Shown one piece after another: positions 1 through 9,536 of a stretch of DNA of 64,000 nucleotides (the stretch's first letter is position 1; each line of letters begins with the position of its first letter). The DNA is taken from NCBI GenBank assembly GCA_020850225.1, contig JADZFD010000090.1:27496-91495 (forward strand), given 5' to 3'. The position numbers and the translations under genes were made by a program. The notes under the pieces were generated by a model that was given only the letters and a program-made list of their open reading frames with translations, was not told the DNA's origin and ran no database searches. Source of the stretch: Saprospiraceae bacterium. Lineage in GTDB: Bacteria > Bacteroidota > Bacteroidia > Chitinophagales > Saprospiraceae.

Positions 1-1303
1 ACTGAATGGCATCTCTCCAGTGTTCAGTACCAGTAGTGTGATTTTCTGACGATATAAATCCAAAGCCTTTATAGTGTCCTTCATCAATAAGGATAATCCC
101 TGATTCTTCATTTGTACGTCCTTGAGTGACTATAAAAAACGAACTGTCAAATGAATTTTTCAGGGTGTCAACGGCCATTTGTGCACGCTGATTATAGGAT
201 TCAGGGGATTCTTCCTGTTGACATGCACCAAGACAAGACCCTGTCTGATAGTAAAAACAAGTACCCTGCAAGTCATGGATACCAGCCATACCGGGACATA
301 ATGTGTATTTTTCAGTAACACGCAACAATTGATTTCTTGCAACATTTCGGGAAATATAATGATTCAATATGCCTTTAATGTTGTCTGACTTCTGAGCCGA
401 TTTTGCCCATTTAAACTGAATATATCCTTTATCATCCAGGTAATAATATATAAAATAAGGAAAGTTTTTGGATCGTTGAGCCTTATTGATATCGGGCTGA
501 AGTGTCTTGATATCAACACTCTCCTTTAGTAAGGCAAGTAATTCTGATCCAGTAGGATGACATTTGATATCGGCCACTCTTGATTCCAGTTTGTGTCTTT
601 TGAGATCATGTGCGGTGAAATGCTGCATTACTCTTTTCCGGATATTGACACTTTTACCAACGTAGATAACATATCCGTAAGTATTGTACATATAATAAAC
701 ACCGGTAACTTCGGGTAGATTTTCAATCTGTTGGAGGGAAATATTCTGTGGCAGCGTACCATCCTTAGTTTCTGTTTTGACAAACTGTTCTACCTGGTGC
801 TCCTGACGAATCAATATTCTACCCAAAATGTCCGTGGTTGCTAGTGCATCATCCAGTGCGCGGTGCCTGTTGTTGACAGATATCCCAAAATGTCGGATTA
901 GATTGCCCAATGCATAGGAACGTAATCCCGGAAATGTCTTTCTGCTTAATACTACCGTACATATATGACTACGACTGAAAGTATATCCCAATGAGCGGAA
1001 TTCTTCCTGGATAAACCCATAATCAAATCTGACATTATGTGCTACAAAAATGGTGTTTTCTGTTAATTCAACGACTTTTTTGGCTACCTCATAAAACCTG
1101 GGAGCATCAGCAACCATATCATCTGTAATGCCTGTAATACGCGTAATCTCATATGGGATTGACCTTTCAGGATTAATCAGTGAAGAAAATGTATCGACAA
1201 TTGAATTTCCGTCAAAGATAACAATAGCAATTTCAGTGATTTTGTCCTTTCCAGGAATACCACCTGTTGTTTCAATATCTATTATGGCATAATTGTGTTG
1301 CAT
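1..1303 (-). CDS. DnaQ-type exonuclease fused to GIY-YIG nuclease (3' end outside window)
   Basis: About 434 codons are visible and the reading frame runs off the left edge, so the C-terminus is missing. The N-terminal domain is a DEDDh 3'-5' exonuclease: DIETTGG at residues 9-15, AHNVRFD near residue 93 and HRALDDA near 150. A GIY-YIG nuclease domain follows (GVYYMYNTYGYVIYVGKS, roughly residues 194-211), then a UvrC/Cho-like stretch with several Cys. This fusion is a known protein family, related to UvrC and Cho, that could incise and trim damaged DNA; the exact substrate is inferred. The ATG at 1303 is the natural start because the exonuclease motif begins nine residues later. It is the last of three minus-strand genes after alaS and the TerB-like gene. 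Confidence 0.88.
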   Translation of the reverse strand, partial: MQHNYAIIDIETTGGIPGKDKITEIAIVIFDGNSIVDTFSSLINPERSIPYEITRITGITDDMVADAPRFYEVAKKVVELTENTIFVAHNVRFDYGFIQEEFRSLGYTFSRSHICTVVLSRKTFPGLRSYALGNLIRHFGISVNNRHRALDDALATTDILGRILIRQEHQVEQFVKTETKDGTLPQNISLQQIENLPEVTGVYYMYNTYGYVIYVGKSVNIRKRVMQHFTAHDLKRHKLESRVADIKCHPTGSELLALLKESVDIKTLQPDINKAQRSKNFPYFIYYYLDDKGYIQFKWAKSAQKSDNIKGILNHYISRNVARNQLLRVTEKYTLCPGMAGIHDLQGTCFYYQTGSCLGACQQEESPESYNQRAQMAVDTLKNSFDSSFFIVTQGRTNEESGIILIDEGHYKGFGFISSENHTTGTEHWRDAIQ

Positions 1304-1366
1304 CAATCCAAATCTAAACAATTTTGTCACATTATAGTGACTGTATTAAAAGATCTGCATTTGTAT

Positions 1367-1693
1367 TTACATCATCCTTTCCATAAACTGCAACAATCCT
1401 TTCTCCATAATATTGAATTCATGATCTGCATGGAAAATGGCTATCATTTTGTCAACCAATTCCTGTTTTTGTTCCGGAGTAGGGTAGTATACGCCCTTGT
1501 AAGCAAGGATTGTCTCAAATGCCTGATAGTCTGTCATTGTATCAAATTCAGCCATCATCTTATCGAAATTGCTTTCACCGGATTTGATTTTTACATATTC
1601 CTTCTCATTATCTGTAAATTCCATATCTACGTGTGAGATATATATCAGTAAAAAAGCCAGAAATTCATCGTAACTCCACTTTAATTCGCTCAT
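1367..1693 (-). CDS. Small TerB-like alpha-helical protein
   Basis: This 108-residue acidic protein appears wholly alpha-helical and has no signal peptide. Its spacing of HVDMEFTDNEKEYV and a later HADHEFNIMEKG resembles the paired Asp/Glu helices of the TerB family, found in tellurite-resistance and general stress proteins. The resemblance is by eye only and no function can be assigned. The ATG at 1693 is chosen over a TTG two codons upstream. It lies 41 bases downstream of alaS and 63 bases upstream of the exonuclease, all on the minus strand, so co-transcription is plausible. Confidence 0.6.
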   Translation of the reverse strand: MSELKWSYDEFLAFLLIYISHVDMEFTDNEKEYVKIKSGESNFDKMMAEFDTMTDYQAFETILAYKGVYYPTPEQKQELVDKMIAIFHADHEFNIMEKGLLQFMERMM

Positions 1694-1734
1694 TATCAAT
1701 ATATTTTATAAATAAGTATTTTAATATTTTTCTA

Positions 1735-4353
1735 TCAATTCAAGTAATTATCCAGTTGATTAATAACCTTTTGGATGCCCTGCTTGTCCGATCCACCGGC
1801 AGATGCATAAAAAGGTTGACCGCCTCCACCACCACCAACTTCTTTGGCAAGTTCAGATACAATTTTTCCGGCATGCCAGTTTTTATGTTTTACCAGATTA
1901 TCAGCAATACTGAGCATGATGGTTACTTTATCCCCATTCTCCAGACACAAAAGTACAACGGCATCTCCGGCCTCAGTAATGATATTAGCTGAAAGAGTTT
2001 TTGCTGCTTTTACATCTGTATCTTTAATGTGCTGCTTGATGATTTTGGCTTCGTTATGGGCATAGGCGTTGGCGATGAATTTGTCTTTCATTGCCACAGC
2101 CTGGCTGACTCTGAGTTTTTCGACATCTTTTATCAGTTCCTTATTACTTTCTATCAGATCTGAAACGTTCTTCGGCGTATTGTTATTATTTTTGAAAAAG
2201 GACTTGATTGCCTGTAATTCTGTTAGCTGTTTACTGATATATTTATCTGCAAATTTAGCAGTAACTGCTTCTATTCTGCGAACACCTGCAGCGATTCCAC
2301 TCTCTGAAGTTATTTTGAAAAAACCTATTTGTCCGGTAGCTTTAACATGGCACCCTCCGCACAATTCCCGTGAATATGCAGGGTCGAAGGTAATCATACG
2401 AACGACATCCCCGTATTTTTCACCGAAAAGCATCATAGCTCCGGCATTTTTGGCTTCTTCTACAGGTATTGACCTGGCTTCTTCAAGGTGTATATTTTCT
2501 CTGATTTTTTCATTGACAATGTTTTCTACCTGTTCGATTTCCTGATCACTGACTTTTTGATAATGAGAAATATCAAATCGGAGATACTCATCTTTGACCA
2601 ATGAGCCTTTTTGATGTACATGATTACCCAGTACCTGACGGAGTGCCGCATGCAGTAGGTGTGTTGCACTGTGGTTGTTCTCTGTCAAAGTTCTTTTTTC
2701 GGCATCTACTTCACCAAAAACGGGAACATTCAGATTTTCAGGCAATCTGTCTATGATGTGAATAGTCAGGTCGTTTTCCTTGATTGTATCCAGTACCTGA
2801 ATTACCTCACAATCAAAAATAAGTAGGCCTGTATCACCTACCTGTCCGCCACCTTCAGGATAGAATGGCGTTTTATTAAGTACCAACTGATATAATTCAT
2901 GATCTTTTTGTTTCAGGATACGGTATCTCAGCACCATACTGTTTTCCACTACAAGATTGTCATAACCGACAAATTCAGGATGTTCACCTTTGTTTATCCA
3001 TACCCAGTCTCCGGTTTCACGTTTGGCATCTGCACGCGAACGTTCTTTCTGCTCATTGAGTGCTTTTTCAAATCCGGCTTCATCCACCTTCCAGCCTTTC
3101 TCATCTGCTATAAGCCGTGTCAGATCAACAGGGAATCCATAGGTATCGTAGAGTTCAAAAACATCCTTCCCATCCAGTTGGTTATTCGTCACCTGTATGT
3201 CTTCGATACGGCGCAAACCGCCTTCGAGTGTTTTAAGAAATGCTTTCTCTTCCTCCCGTATGACTCTTTCCACGAAGCCTCTCTGAAGGAATAATTCCGG
3301 GAATACATGCTCATATTGTCTGGAAAGCAAATCAACCAACTGAAAAAGTAGTGGTTGTTTATATTCGAGATAGGTATAATAATACCGAACAGCACGTCTC
3401 AATATACGACGAATGACATATCCTGCTCCTGTATTGGAAGGGAGCTGCCCGTCGGCTATCGTGAAAGAGATGGCACGAATATGGTCAGCAAGTACACGGA
3501 ATGCTACATCACTTTTGGTATCGCTGAAATGATAGGATTTTCCTGTAATCTGTTCTATTTTATGTATGATTCCTGTAAAAACATCGGTGTCGTAATTGCT
3601 TGATTTTTTCTGTATGGCACGTACGAGCCGTTCGAAGCCCATACCCGTATCTACGTGTTGCTTAGGAAGTAGCTCAAGTGATCCGTCTGCTTTTCTGTTG
3701 TACTGTATAAATACGTTATTCCAGATCTCAATGACCTGCGGATGATCTTTATTGACCAGTTCATGACCGGGTACCAAAGCTCTCTCTTCATCTGTTCTAA
3801 GATCTATATGTATCTCACTGCAAGGACCACAAGGACCTACATCACCCATTTCCCAGAAATTATCCTTTTTATTGCCGTAAACGATATGGTCTGTATCCAT
3901 GACATGCTTTGACCATTCATCATAAGCTACTTTGGAAGCGGGCAATTGTTCTTTTACATCCCCCTCAAAAACTGTAACATAAAGTCTGTCCTTATCCAGT
4001 TTATAGACATCTGTAAGAAGCTCCCAGCTCCATGCGATTGCTTCAGCCTTGAAGTAGTCGCCGATACTCCAGTTACCGAGCATCTCAAACATGGTGTGAT
4101 GATAGGTATCCACACCTACTTCCTCAAGGTCGTTGTGCTTGCCACTGACACGAAGGCACTTTTGCGTATCCGCTATACGTGGATTGTCCGGTGTTTTATT
4201 GCCCAGAAAGTAGTCTTTAAACTGATTCATTCCTGCATTCGTAAACATCAATGTAGGGTCATTCTTTATAACAATGGGTGCAGAAGGTACAATCTTATGT
4301 TTTTTGGATTCAAAAAAGTCTAAAAACGTCTGTCTGATTTCCCTGGATGTCAT
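1735..4353 (-). CDS. alaS: Alanyl-tRNA synthetase
   Basis: This cytosolic enzyme charges tRNA-Ala with alanine and hydrolyses mischarged Ser/Gly-tRNA-Ala. It is full length at 872 residues. The class II catalytic domain starts at the N-terminus (FTNAGMNQFKDYFLG, then DTYHHTMFEMLGNWSIGDYF). The editing domain has its zinc-site motifs HSATHLLH near residue 557 and CGGCH near residue 664. The C-terminal DHHA1 domain ends with a run of six glycines near residue 840. The ATG at 4353 is preferred to the GTG one codon upstream. A TATATTTG element sits about 35 bases upstream. Nothing looks truncated. Confidence 0.98.
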   Translation of the reverse strand: MTSREIRQTFLDFFESKKHKIVPSAPIVIKNDPTLMFTNAGMNQFKDYFLGNKTPDNPRIADTQKCLRVSGKHNDLEEVGVDTYHHTMFEMLGNWSIGDYFKAEAIAWSWELLTDVYKLDKDRLYVTVFEGDVKEQLPASKVAYDEWSKHVMDTDHIVYGNKKDNFWEMGDVGPCGPCSEIHIDLRTDEERALVPGHELVNKDHPQVIEIWNNVFIQYNRKADGSLELLPKQHVDTGMGFERLVRAIQKKSSNYDTDVFTGIIHKIEQITGKSYHFSDTKSDVAFRVLADHIRAISFTIADGQLPSNTGAGYVIRRILRRAVRYYYTYLEYKQPLLFQLVDLLSRQYEHVFPELFLQRGFVERVIREEEKAFLKTLEGGLRRIEDIQVTNNQLDGKDVFELYDTYGFPVDLTRLIADEKGWKVDEAGFEKALNEQKERSRADAKRETGDWVWINKGEHPEFVGYDNLVVENSMVLRYRILKQKDHELYQLVLNKTPFYPEGGGQVGDTGLLIFDCEVIQVLDTIKENDLTIHIIDRLPENLNVPVFGEVDAEKRTLTENNHSATHLLHAALRQVLGNHVHQKGSLVKDEYLRFDISHYQKVSDQEIEQVENIVNEKIRENIHLEEARSIPVEEAKNAGAMMLFGEKYGDVVRMITFDPAYSRELCGGCHVKATGQIGFFKITSESGIAAGVRRIEAVTAKFADKYISKQLTELQAIKSFFKNNNNTPKNVSDLIESNKELIKDVEKLRVSQAVAMKDKFIANAYAHNEAKIIKQHIKDTDVKAAKTLSANIITEAGDAVVLLCLENGDKVTIMLSIADNLVKHKNWHAGKIVSELAKEVGGGGGGQPFYASAGGSDKQGIQKVINQLDNYLN

Positions 4354-4387
4354 CACTTAATGTAGAGATTTAAATTAATAAAAAACG

Positions 4388-4395
4388 CAAATATA
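4388..4395 (-). promoter_or_regulatory. Candidate -7 element of alaS
   Basis: On the minus strand this reads TATATTTG, an exact match to the Bacteroidota -7 consensus TAnnTTTG, 35 bases before the alaS start. No TTG is found at the usual 17-19 base spacing, so the -33 element is weak or absent. Confidence 0.4.
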
Positions 4396-4663
4396 CAACT
4401 TAATACCATAATAATACCGTCAATACATAATCCATTATAAACCGAATGTCAAACATAGATTCAGGAAACTAAATCAGAAGTACAGCCTATGAATTCAAGT
4501 ATTATTATGAAATATCAGAATCCTATTTGACCTGTAAAACCCATATATAGTAATCTTCAAACTTAATAAGTATTATGAAATGTTTTGAACATTTCATAAT
4601 AAGTTAAAAAACCTGATATCTACTAATTAGACTGATTTGTAGGTAATAATAAGTTTATTTAAG

Positions 4664-4671
4664 TATTTTTG
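4664..4671 (+). promoter_or_regulatory. Candidate -7 element of pccB
   Basis: TATTTTTG matches TAnnTTTG and lies 23 bases before the pccB ATG. A TTTG occurs at 4636-4639, but the 24-base spacing is longer than usual. The implied leader is about 15 bases. Confidence 0.4.
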
Positions 4672-4693
4672 CCACCTTAAACAGTCAGATACC

Positions 4694-6235
4694 ATGGAGG
4701 ATAAAATAAAAAAACTAAACGACCTGAAGGCTTCAGCCCTATTAGGTGGCGGTGTAGACAGAATCGAAAAACAGCATGCCAAGGGCAAACTGACAGCGCG
4801 TGAACGTATTGAATTGTTGCTGGACAGAAATTCTTTTGAAGAGATAGGTATGCTGAAAGAACACAGATCCTTCGACTTCGGAATGGAAAAACAACAATTT
4901 CCGGGTGATGGAGTTGTTACAGGTTACGGTACGATTGATGGCAGGCTCGTTTATGTATTTGCACAGGATTTTACCGTATTTGGTGGAGCTTTGTCAGAGA
5001 CGCACGCTGAGAAAATCTGTCGCATAATGGATCTGGCTATTGAAAATGGCGCACCTGTAATCGGACTAAATGATTCCGGAGGTGCGCGGATTCAGGAAGG
5101 TGTCAACAGCCTGGGTGGATATGCCGATATTTTTTACAGGAATACAAAGGCATCCGGTGTTATACCTCAGTTATCAGCCATCATGGGACCTTGTGCTGGC
5201 GGTGCCGTGTATTCGCCGGCGATTACAGATTTTATTATCATGGTAGAAAATTCTTCCTATATGTTTGTGACCGGGCCCAACGTAGTCAAAACGGTTACGA
5301 ACGAAGAAGTTACATCAGAAGACCTGGGTGGTGCTATGACACACGCTACCAAAAGTGGTGTAACACATTGCGTAGCAGCCAACGATTTAGACTGTATCCG
5401 TCAGATGCGTATGCTATTGTCGTATTTACCTCAGAATTGCAATGAGAAACCACATGATCTGCCATTTGAACCTCAAAGCGAATACAGGGAATCGCTGATG
5501 GGAATAGTACCGGAAAGTCCGATGCAACCATATGATATGAAAGAAGTCATTCATGGCATAGTGGATGAAGATAGTTTCTTTGAGATTCATGAACATTATG
5601 CTGAAAATATCGTCGTCGGTTTTGCCCGGTTAGGAGGAAAGTCAATCGGTATTGTTGCCAATCAACCTTATGCAATGGCAGGTGTTCTGGATGTGGAAAG
5701 TTCTAAAAAGGGTGCGCGTTTTGTACGGTTCTGCGATTGTTTCAATATACCTTTATTAGTACTGGTAGATGTTCCTGGCTTTTTACCCGGCACAGATCAG
5801 GAATGGAATGCCATCATTACCAATGGAGCCAAATTGCTCTACGCATTCAGTGACGCTACGGTACCGCGCATAACAGTTATCACACGTAAAGCTTACGGTG
5901 GTGCCTATGATGTGATGAATTCCAAGCACATAGGTGCAGATATGAATTATGCATGGCCAACTGCAGAAATTGCGGTTATGGGTGCCAGAGGTGCAAGCGA
6001 GATTATCTTTAAATCAGAAATATCCAAAGCAGATAACCCACAGGAAAAACTGAAGGAAAAAGAAGCAGAATATCAGGAAAAATTTGCTAATCCTTACAGA
6101 GCTGCAGCCAGAGGTTTTATAGATGAGGTGATCGAACCCCGGGAAACACGGCGTAAACTAATCAAGTCTTTTTCAATGCTGGTCAATAAAAAGGTACTGC
6201 AACCAAACCGCAAACACGGCAATATACCAATGTAG
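4694..6235 (+). CDS. pccB: Acyl-CoA (propionyl-CoA) carboxylase, carboxyltransferase beta subunit
   Basis: The beta subunit transfers the carboxyl group from biotin to propionyl-CoA (or a similar acyl-CoA), feeding propionate-type units towards succinyl-CoA. At 513 residues it has the family's usual length. Two crotonase-like halves are visible: the first carries [11 protein letters not shown] and the oxyanion-loop [12 protein letters not shown], the second [13 protein letters not shown] and [19 protein letters not shown]. It ends with HGNIPM, the usual family C-terminus. No biotin carboxylase or biotin-carrier gene is adjacent, so the partner subunits must be encoded elsewhere. It could equally be annotated as methylmalonyl-CoA decarboxylase alpha subunit, but PccB is the better fit. 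Confidence 0.93.
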   Translation: MEDKIKKLNDLKASALLGGGVDRIEKQHAKGKLTARERIELLLDRNSFEEIGMLKEHRSFDFGMEKQQFPGDGVVTGYGTIDGRLVYVFAQDFTVFGGALSETHAEKICRIMDLAIENGAPVIGLNDSGGARIQEGVNSLGGYADIFYRNTKASGVIPQLSAIMGPCAGGAVYSPAITDFIIMVENSSYMFVTGPNVVKTVTNEEVTSEDLGGAMTHATKSGVTHCVAANDLDCIRQMRMLLSYLPQNCNEKPHDLPFEPQSEYRESLMGIVPESPMQPYDMKEVIHGIVDEDSFFEIHEHYAENIVVGFARLGGKSIGIVANQPYAMAGVLDVESSKKGARFVRFCDCFNIPLLVLVDVPGFLPGTDQEWNAIITNGAKLLYAFSDATVPRITVITRKAYGGAYDVMNSKHIGADMNYAWPTAEIAVMGARGASEIIFKSEISKADNPQEKLKEKEAEYQEKFANPYRAAARGFIDEVIEPRETRRKLIKSFSMLVNKKVLQPNRKHGNIPM

Positions 6236-6589
6236 TATTTAGTGCGATAAATGTACGCCTTGATACCATTGGGATATTGATTACTTAGGTTCAGTTTACA
6301 TGATATACTGTCTCTAAGTTGTGTGTCAGCAACTCAGGACATCTTCCTCCAGGTATTAAATATACTCTTATCAAATGGCTTATCTCTTCAAAAGGTATAT
6401 ATGTTCTGGCCTGATACTTCCCATTCTTTCATCCAAAGATCTATCTGTTCTCTATCGTATCTCATATCTCTGATATTTTTTGAGAAGGTAGATACATGAG
6501 AACTTTGTTTACAATTTGCACTTGGTCGGATGCTTACAATCAAATTCAAAAGTTAACGTGATAACCAGATTAAGTTTAATTTAGGTTAG
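6236..6589. other. Convergent spacer pccB / folC with IS relic
   Basis: This 354-base spacer separates the 3' ends of pccB and folC. It contains a degraded IS66-type orfA on the minus strand (listed separately). No convincing terminator hairpin was found and the rest shows nothing recognisable. Confidence 0.55.
6334..6465 (-). pseudogene. Degraded IS66-type TnpA (orfA) fragment
   Basis: Read from the ATG at 6465, the frame gives RYDREQIDLWMKEWEVSGQ, then NIYTF, a TGA at codon 26, then RDKPFDKSIFNTWRKMS and a second TGA. This follows the N-terminal pattern of the short IS66 accessory protein TnpA: an 'EWExSG...F-C' helix, about 10 residues, then 'F--W-KK'. The TGA sits exactly where the conserved Cys (TGC/TGT) is expected. 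No tnpB, transposase or terminal inverted repeats remain, so this looks like the residue of an old insertion. The assignment is by motif only. Confidence 0.45.
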
Positions 6590-7882
6590 CTATATTACTT
6601 CTGCCACGACAAATATACTTCCACCGACATAAATCAGATCATCCTTTCCGGCTTTGGCTTTAGCTGCGGCAAGTGCTTTTCGGACGCTGTAATAAGATTT
6701 GCCGATTAGCCCTGATTTTTTTGCAATTGTGGCAAGTAATGCAGCATCCAATCCTCTTGGAACATTGGCTTTAGCCCAGTAATAGGTTGCTTCTTTAGGG
6801 AATAATGTTAAAATCGAATCCAAAGTTTTATCATTGACAAAGCCGAGGACAAAATGTCGGTGATTACATTTTATTTGCTCAAGCTGAGCAGTAACCAGGC
6901 GGATCCCACCTTCATTATGAGCCGAATCTGTAATAATCATTGGATGACTTCCAAGCAGTTGCCAACGACCCAGGTAGACGGTTTGGGTAGACATATCCTT
7001 CATAAATGCCCATACCTTGTCAAAGTCTACAGGAATGTGTTCGCATAGGTATTTCAAGGCAAACATCCCGGTTACTATATTTTTTATCTGAAATGGTCCC
7101 GATAATGTAGTTGACAATACACCTCTCCATGGTTGATGTTGTGCATACAGTTGAAAAGAAAGAAAGGTTGAATCTGAAATGATTTCAGCTTGTATTTCTT
7201 TATCTGCAAATAAAACTGGTGCATTTTCAAGTTTTGCTTTATGCATAAAAACCCGCTTGATATCTTCCTGTGTTTCTCCGATTATTACAGGAGTTTCAGG
7301 CTTTATGATACCTGCTTTCTCTCCGGCTATCTGCTCGAGGGTATCACCGAGCAGATTCTGATGATCAAAGCTGATATTTGTTATAATACTCAATATAGGT
7401 GTGATTACATTGGTAGAATCCAGTCTGCCACCCAACCCTGTCTCAATAACAGCATAGTCCACTTGCTGATCCTTAAACCAACTGAAAGCTAGTACTACAG
7501 TCAACTCAAAAAAAGAGGGTTGTATCTTTTCTATTTCTTCCTGATGGGTGTTGATAAATTGGGTTATGTACTTTAATGAGATATATTGTCCGTTAATTTT
7601 TATCCTTTCTCTGAAATCTTTGTAATGTGGTGATGTATATACACCTGTTTTGTATCCCTGTGCCTGAAGTCCGGCAGCTATTATATGACTTGTTGTGCCT
7701 TTCCCGTTGGTACCGGCGATATGTATGCATTTAATCCCTTCTTGTGGGTTACCAGCCATTTTGCATAATCTCAGCGTGTTGGTCAGATCCTTCTTATATG
7801 CCGATGCACCTTCCCTCTGATACATGGGCAACTTCTGGTAAAGGTAATCCAATGTGTCTTTATACGTTCTTAATTTAGCCAT
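6590..7882 (-). CDS. folC: Bifunctional dihydrofolate synthase / folylpolyglutamate synthase
   Basis: This Mur-ligase-type enzyme uses ATP to add glutamate to dihydropteroate and then to folates in the cytosol. It has 430 residues, the normal family length. The P-loop is HIAGTNGKGTTSH around residue 59, followed by TSPHYKDFRERI. The substrate and Mg region ETGLGGRLDSTNV and the motif FDHQNLLGDTLEQIAGEKAGI are intact, as is DSAHNEGG in the C-terminal domain. It is monocistronic, convergent with pccB and divergent from the ECF sigma gene. A TACATTTG element precedes it by 34 bases. Confidence 0.95.
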   Translation of the reverse strand: MAKLRTYKDTLDYLYQKLPMYQREGASAYKKDLTNTLRLCKMAGNPQEGIKCIHIAGTNGKGTTSHIIAAGLQAQGYKTGVYTSPHYKDFRERIKINGQYISLKYITQFINTHQEEIEKIQPSFFELTVVLAFSWFKDQQVDYAVIETGLGGRLDSTNVITPILSIITNISFDHQNLLGDTLEQIAGEKAGIIKPETPVIIGETQEDIKRVFMHKAKLENAPVLFADKEIQAEIISDSTFLSFQLYAQHQPWRGVLSTTLSGPFQIKNIVTGMFALKYLCEHIPVDFDKVWAFMKDMSTQTVYLGRWQLLGSHPMIITDSAHNEGGIRLVTAQLEQIKCNHRHFVLGFVNDKTLDSILTLFPKEATYYWAKANVPRGLDAALLATIAKKSGLIGKSYYSVRKALAAAKAKAGKDDLIYVGGSIFVVAEVI

Positions 7883-7916
7883 TATCTGATTTGTTATTAA
7901 TTATTTATTGGAAATG

Positions 7917-7924
7917 CAAATGTA
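7917..7924 (-). promoter_or_regulatory. Candidate -7 element of folC
   Basis: On the minus strand the sequence is TACATTTG, matching TAnnTTTG, 34 bases upstream of the folC ATG. No clear -33 element is visible. Confidence 0.4.
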
Positions 7925-8004
7925 ATTAACAGGAATCTTTTTATAATGTATATGGATATAATTATCTATTTGTATTTTCATTTTCTTATAAAGTAAATAT
8001 CAAT

Positions 8005-8012
8005 TACATTTG
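8005..8012 (+). promoter_or_regulatory. Candidate -7 element of the ECF sigma operon
   Basis: TACATTTG, the same octamer as the divergent folC element, lies 20 bases before the ECF sigma start. This suggests transcription of the sigma gene by the housekeeping RNA polymerase. A -33 element is not evident. Confidence 0.4.
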
Positions 8013-8031
8013 TGTATGAATTATTGTCACA

Positions 8032-8583
8032 ATGAGTATGGATAAGGTAAGATTTAAAAATCTTTTTAATAAGCATTACCGCCCATTGTGTAATTATGCC
8101 AACAGAATCCTTCGGGATATGGATGCTTCGGAAGACGTAGTTCAGGACGTATTTTTGAAACTATGGAATAACAGCCCTGCAATCAATATTACATCCAATA
8201 CCGAGAGTTATATTTATACTATGGTAAGGAATCAGGCATTGGGTGTATTAAGAAAATCTGTATCCGGATCAAGATTTATGAATGAAATGCAACAACTGAG
8301 TAATCATATTTCGCTACCTGATGTGGAAGAAGCTGAGATAGAAAAATATCAAATTATTGATAATATTTATGTGTCTATACGACAATTACCACCAAAATGT
8401 GGCGAAATATTTACATTGAGCAAGATAAAAGGTCTAACTTACACCCAAATTGCAGACAGATTAGGCATATCTGTTAAAACAGTTGAGGGACAGATGAGTA
8501 AAGCATTCAGATTATTGAGGTCAATGCTTAAGGACTTGTCTCCCTTTTGGAATGTAATTGTTTTATTTATTGAATTGTTATAA
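8032..8583 (+). CDS. ECF-type RNA polymerase sigma factor (FecI-like)
   Basis: This 183-residue sigma factor directs RNA polymerase to the promoter of a linked uptake operon when its anti-sigma releases it. Region 2 is at the N-terminus (FNKHYRPLCNYANRIL, then SEDVVQDVFLKLW). Region 4 holds the helix-turn-helix GLTYTQIADRLGISVKTVEGQ around residues 145-165. A hydrophobic tail follows region 4. The fecR-like anti-sigma gene starts 10 bases downstream, followed by an STN-containing TonB receptor, the classical cell-surface signalling order. Target promoters cannot be deduced from this sequence alone. Confidence 0.93.
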   Translation: MSMDKVRFKNLFNKHYRPLCNYANRILRDMDASEDVVQDVFLKLWNNSPAINITSNTESYIYTMVRNQALGVLRKSVSGSRFMNEMQQLSNHISLPDVEEAEIEKYQIIDNIYVSIRQLPPKCGEIFTLSKIKGLTYTQIADRLGISVKTVEGQMSKAFRLLRSMLKDLSPFWNVIVLFIELL

Positions 8584-8593
8584 ATTTATACAT

Positions 8594-9532
8594 TTGAAAA
8601 ATAAATTATTGAATTTTATATTAAGTGAAGAATCCAATGAGGAAAGAACTGTCCTGCATAATTGGAAAAATGATGCCAGTGCCAATTTAGAGGGATTGAA
8701 ATCATTACATGATGAAAAAGATGGATTCGAAATTCTTAGAGACTATAAAGAAGTAAATACTAAAGAAGCCTGGCATTTTGTTGAATCTCAGACGAGCTCA
8801 CAATGGACAGTATTCTCCGGAAAACTCCTCAATGTCGCGGCCATTCTTGTTGTTGTGGTAATGGCTTTAGGAGGTTTGTATTATATGATGAATTCCCAAA
8901 GTGTTTCTTCAGACAATCTGATGGTGTACAAAGGCATCACATCTCCGGAAATTACATACAAAGATGGATCAAATATTGAACTCGATAAAAATTCAAATTT
9001 AAAGGAGTTGAATTACCGTAAATTTAAACTTGATGGTAGGGCATACTTTGCAGTTGCACGGGATATTGAACATCCTTTTACAGTAGAGACGCACTTTGGA
9101 ACAGTTGAAGTTTTGGGTACGGCGTTTAATGTATTGACATCTGTTAATTCGACAAATGTCTTTGTGAAAGAAGGCAAGGTAAAGGTCATTTATGATAATA
9201 AGGAACACGTACTATTGCCCGGGGATTACCTTACAGTATCTAAAGAAGGTGCTTTTCTGAATAAAAACCCTTTAATTCAGCCTGATATCTGGAAAGAATC
9301 TAAAATCACTTTCAAAAATCAGTCTTTTCACTCAGTTATGGAGACGATAGCTATCTACTATAATATTAAGTTGGAATGGTCTGAAAATATGCAGCCATCA
9401 GATAACTGCAGGATTAATACCGAATTTTATAAATCCGATATTGAATCTGTTTTGAAAGAACTACAGATACTTACCCAGTTTCAATACAAATTATCGGCTA
9501 ACAAAATTGTAGTCTATTCCTACAAATGTTGA
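8594..9532 (+). CDS. FecR-family anti-sigma factor (TTG start)
   Basis: The predicted 312-residue inner-membrane protein binds the ECF sigma with its cytoplasmic N-terminus and senses the TonB receptor in the periplasm. A single transmembrane segment (LLNVAAILVVVVMALGGLYY) lies near residues 82-101. It is followed by the FecR domain (DGRAYFAVARDIEHPFTVET, GTAFNV, VKEGKVKV) and a C-terminal DUF4974-like part (FKNQSFHSVMETIAIYYNI). No in-frame ATG exists before the membrane segment. The TTG at 8594 gives an N-terminus MKNKLLNFILSEESNEER typical of the family and leaves a 10-base spacer after the sigma gene. Confidence 0.88.
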   Translation: MKNKLLNFILSEESNEERTVLHNWKNDASANLEGLKSLHDEKDGFEILRDYKEVNTKEAWHFVESQTSSQWTVFSGKLLNVAAILVVVVMALGGLYYMMNSQSVSSDNLMVYKGITSPEITYKDGSNIELDKNSNLKELNYRKFKLDGRAYFAVARDIEHPFTVETHFGTVEVLGTAFNVLTSVNSTNVFVKEGKVKVIYDNKEHVLLPGDYLTVSKEGAFLNKNPLIQPDIWKESKITFKNQSFHSVMETIAIYYNIKLEWSENMQPSDNCRINTEFYKSDIESVLKELQILTQFQYKLSANKIVVYSYKC

Positions 9533-9536
9533 TTTG

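Larger units (their letters stand above)
4354..4693. other. Divergent intergenic region alaS / pccB
   Basis: This is a 340-base AT-rich spacer between divergently transcribed genes. It holds candidate promoters at both ends (4388-4395 for alaS and 4664-4671 for pccB). No small open reading frame, tRNA or clear repeat was seen in the middle. Confidence 0.6.

Noticed and set aside
1326..1341. Inverted repeat GTCAC-ATTATA-GTGAC between the TerB-like and exonuclease genes
   Set aside because: The five-base-pair stem is too short for a terminator and no T tract follows; it could be chance.
8558..8593. Longer FecR start at TTG 8558 overlapping the sigma gene
   Set aside because: The extra 12 residues are not family-like, whereas the TTG at 8594 gives the usual N-terminus.
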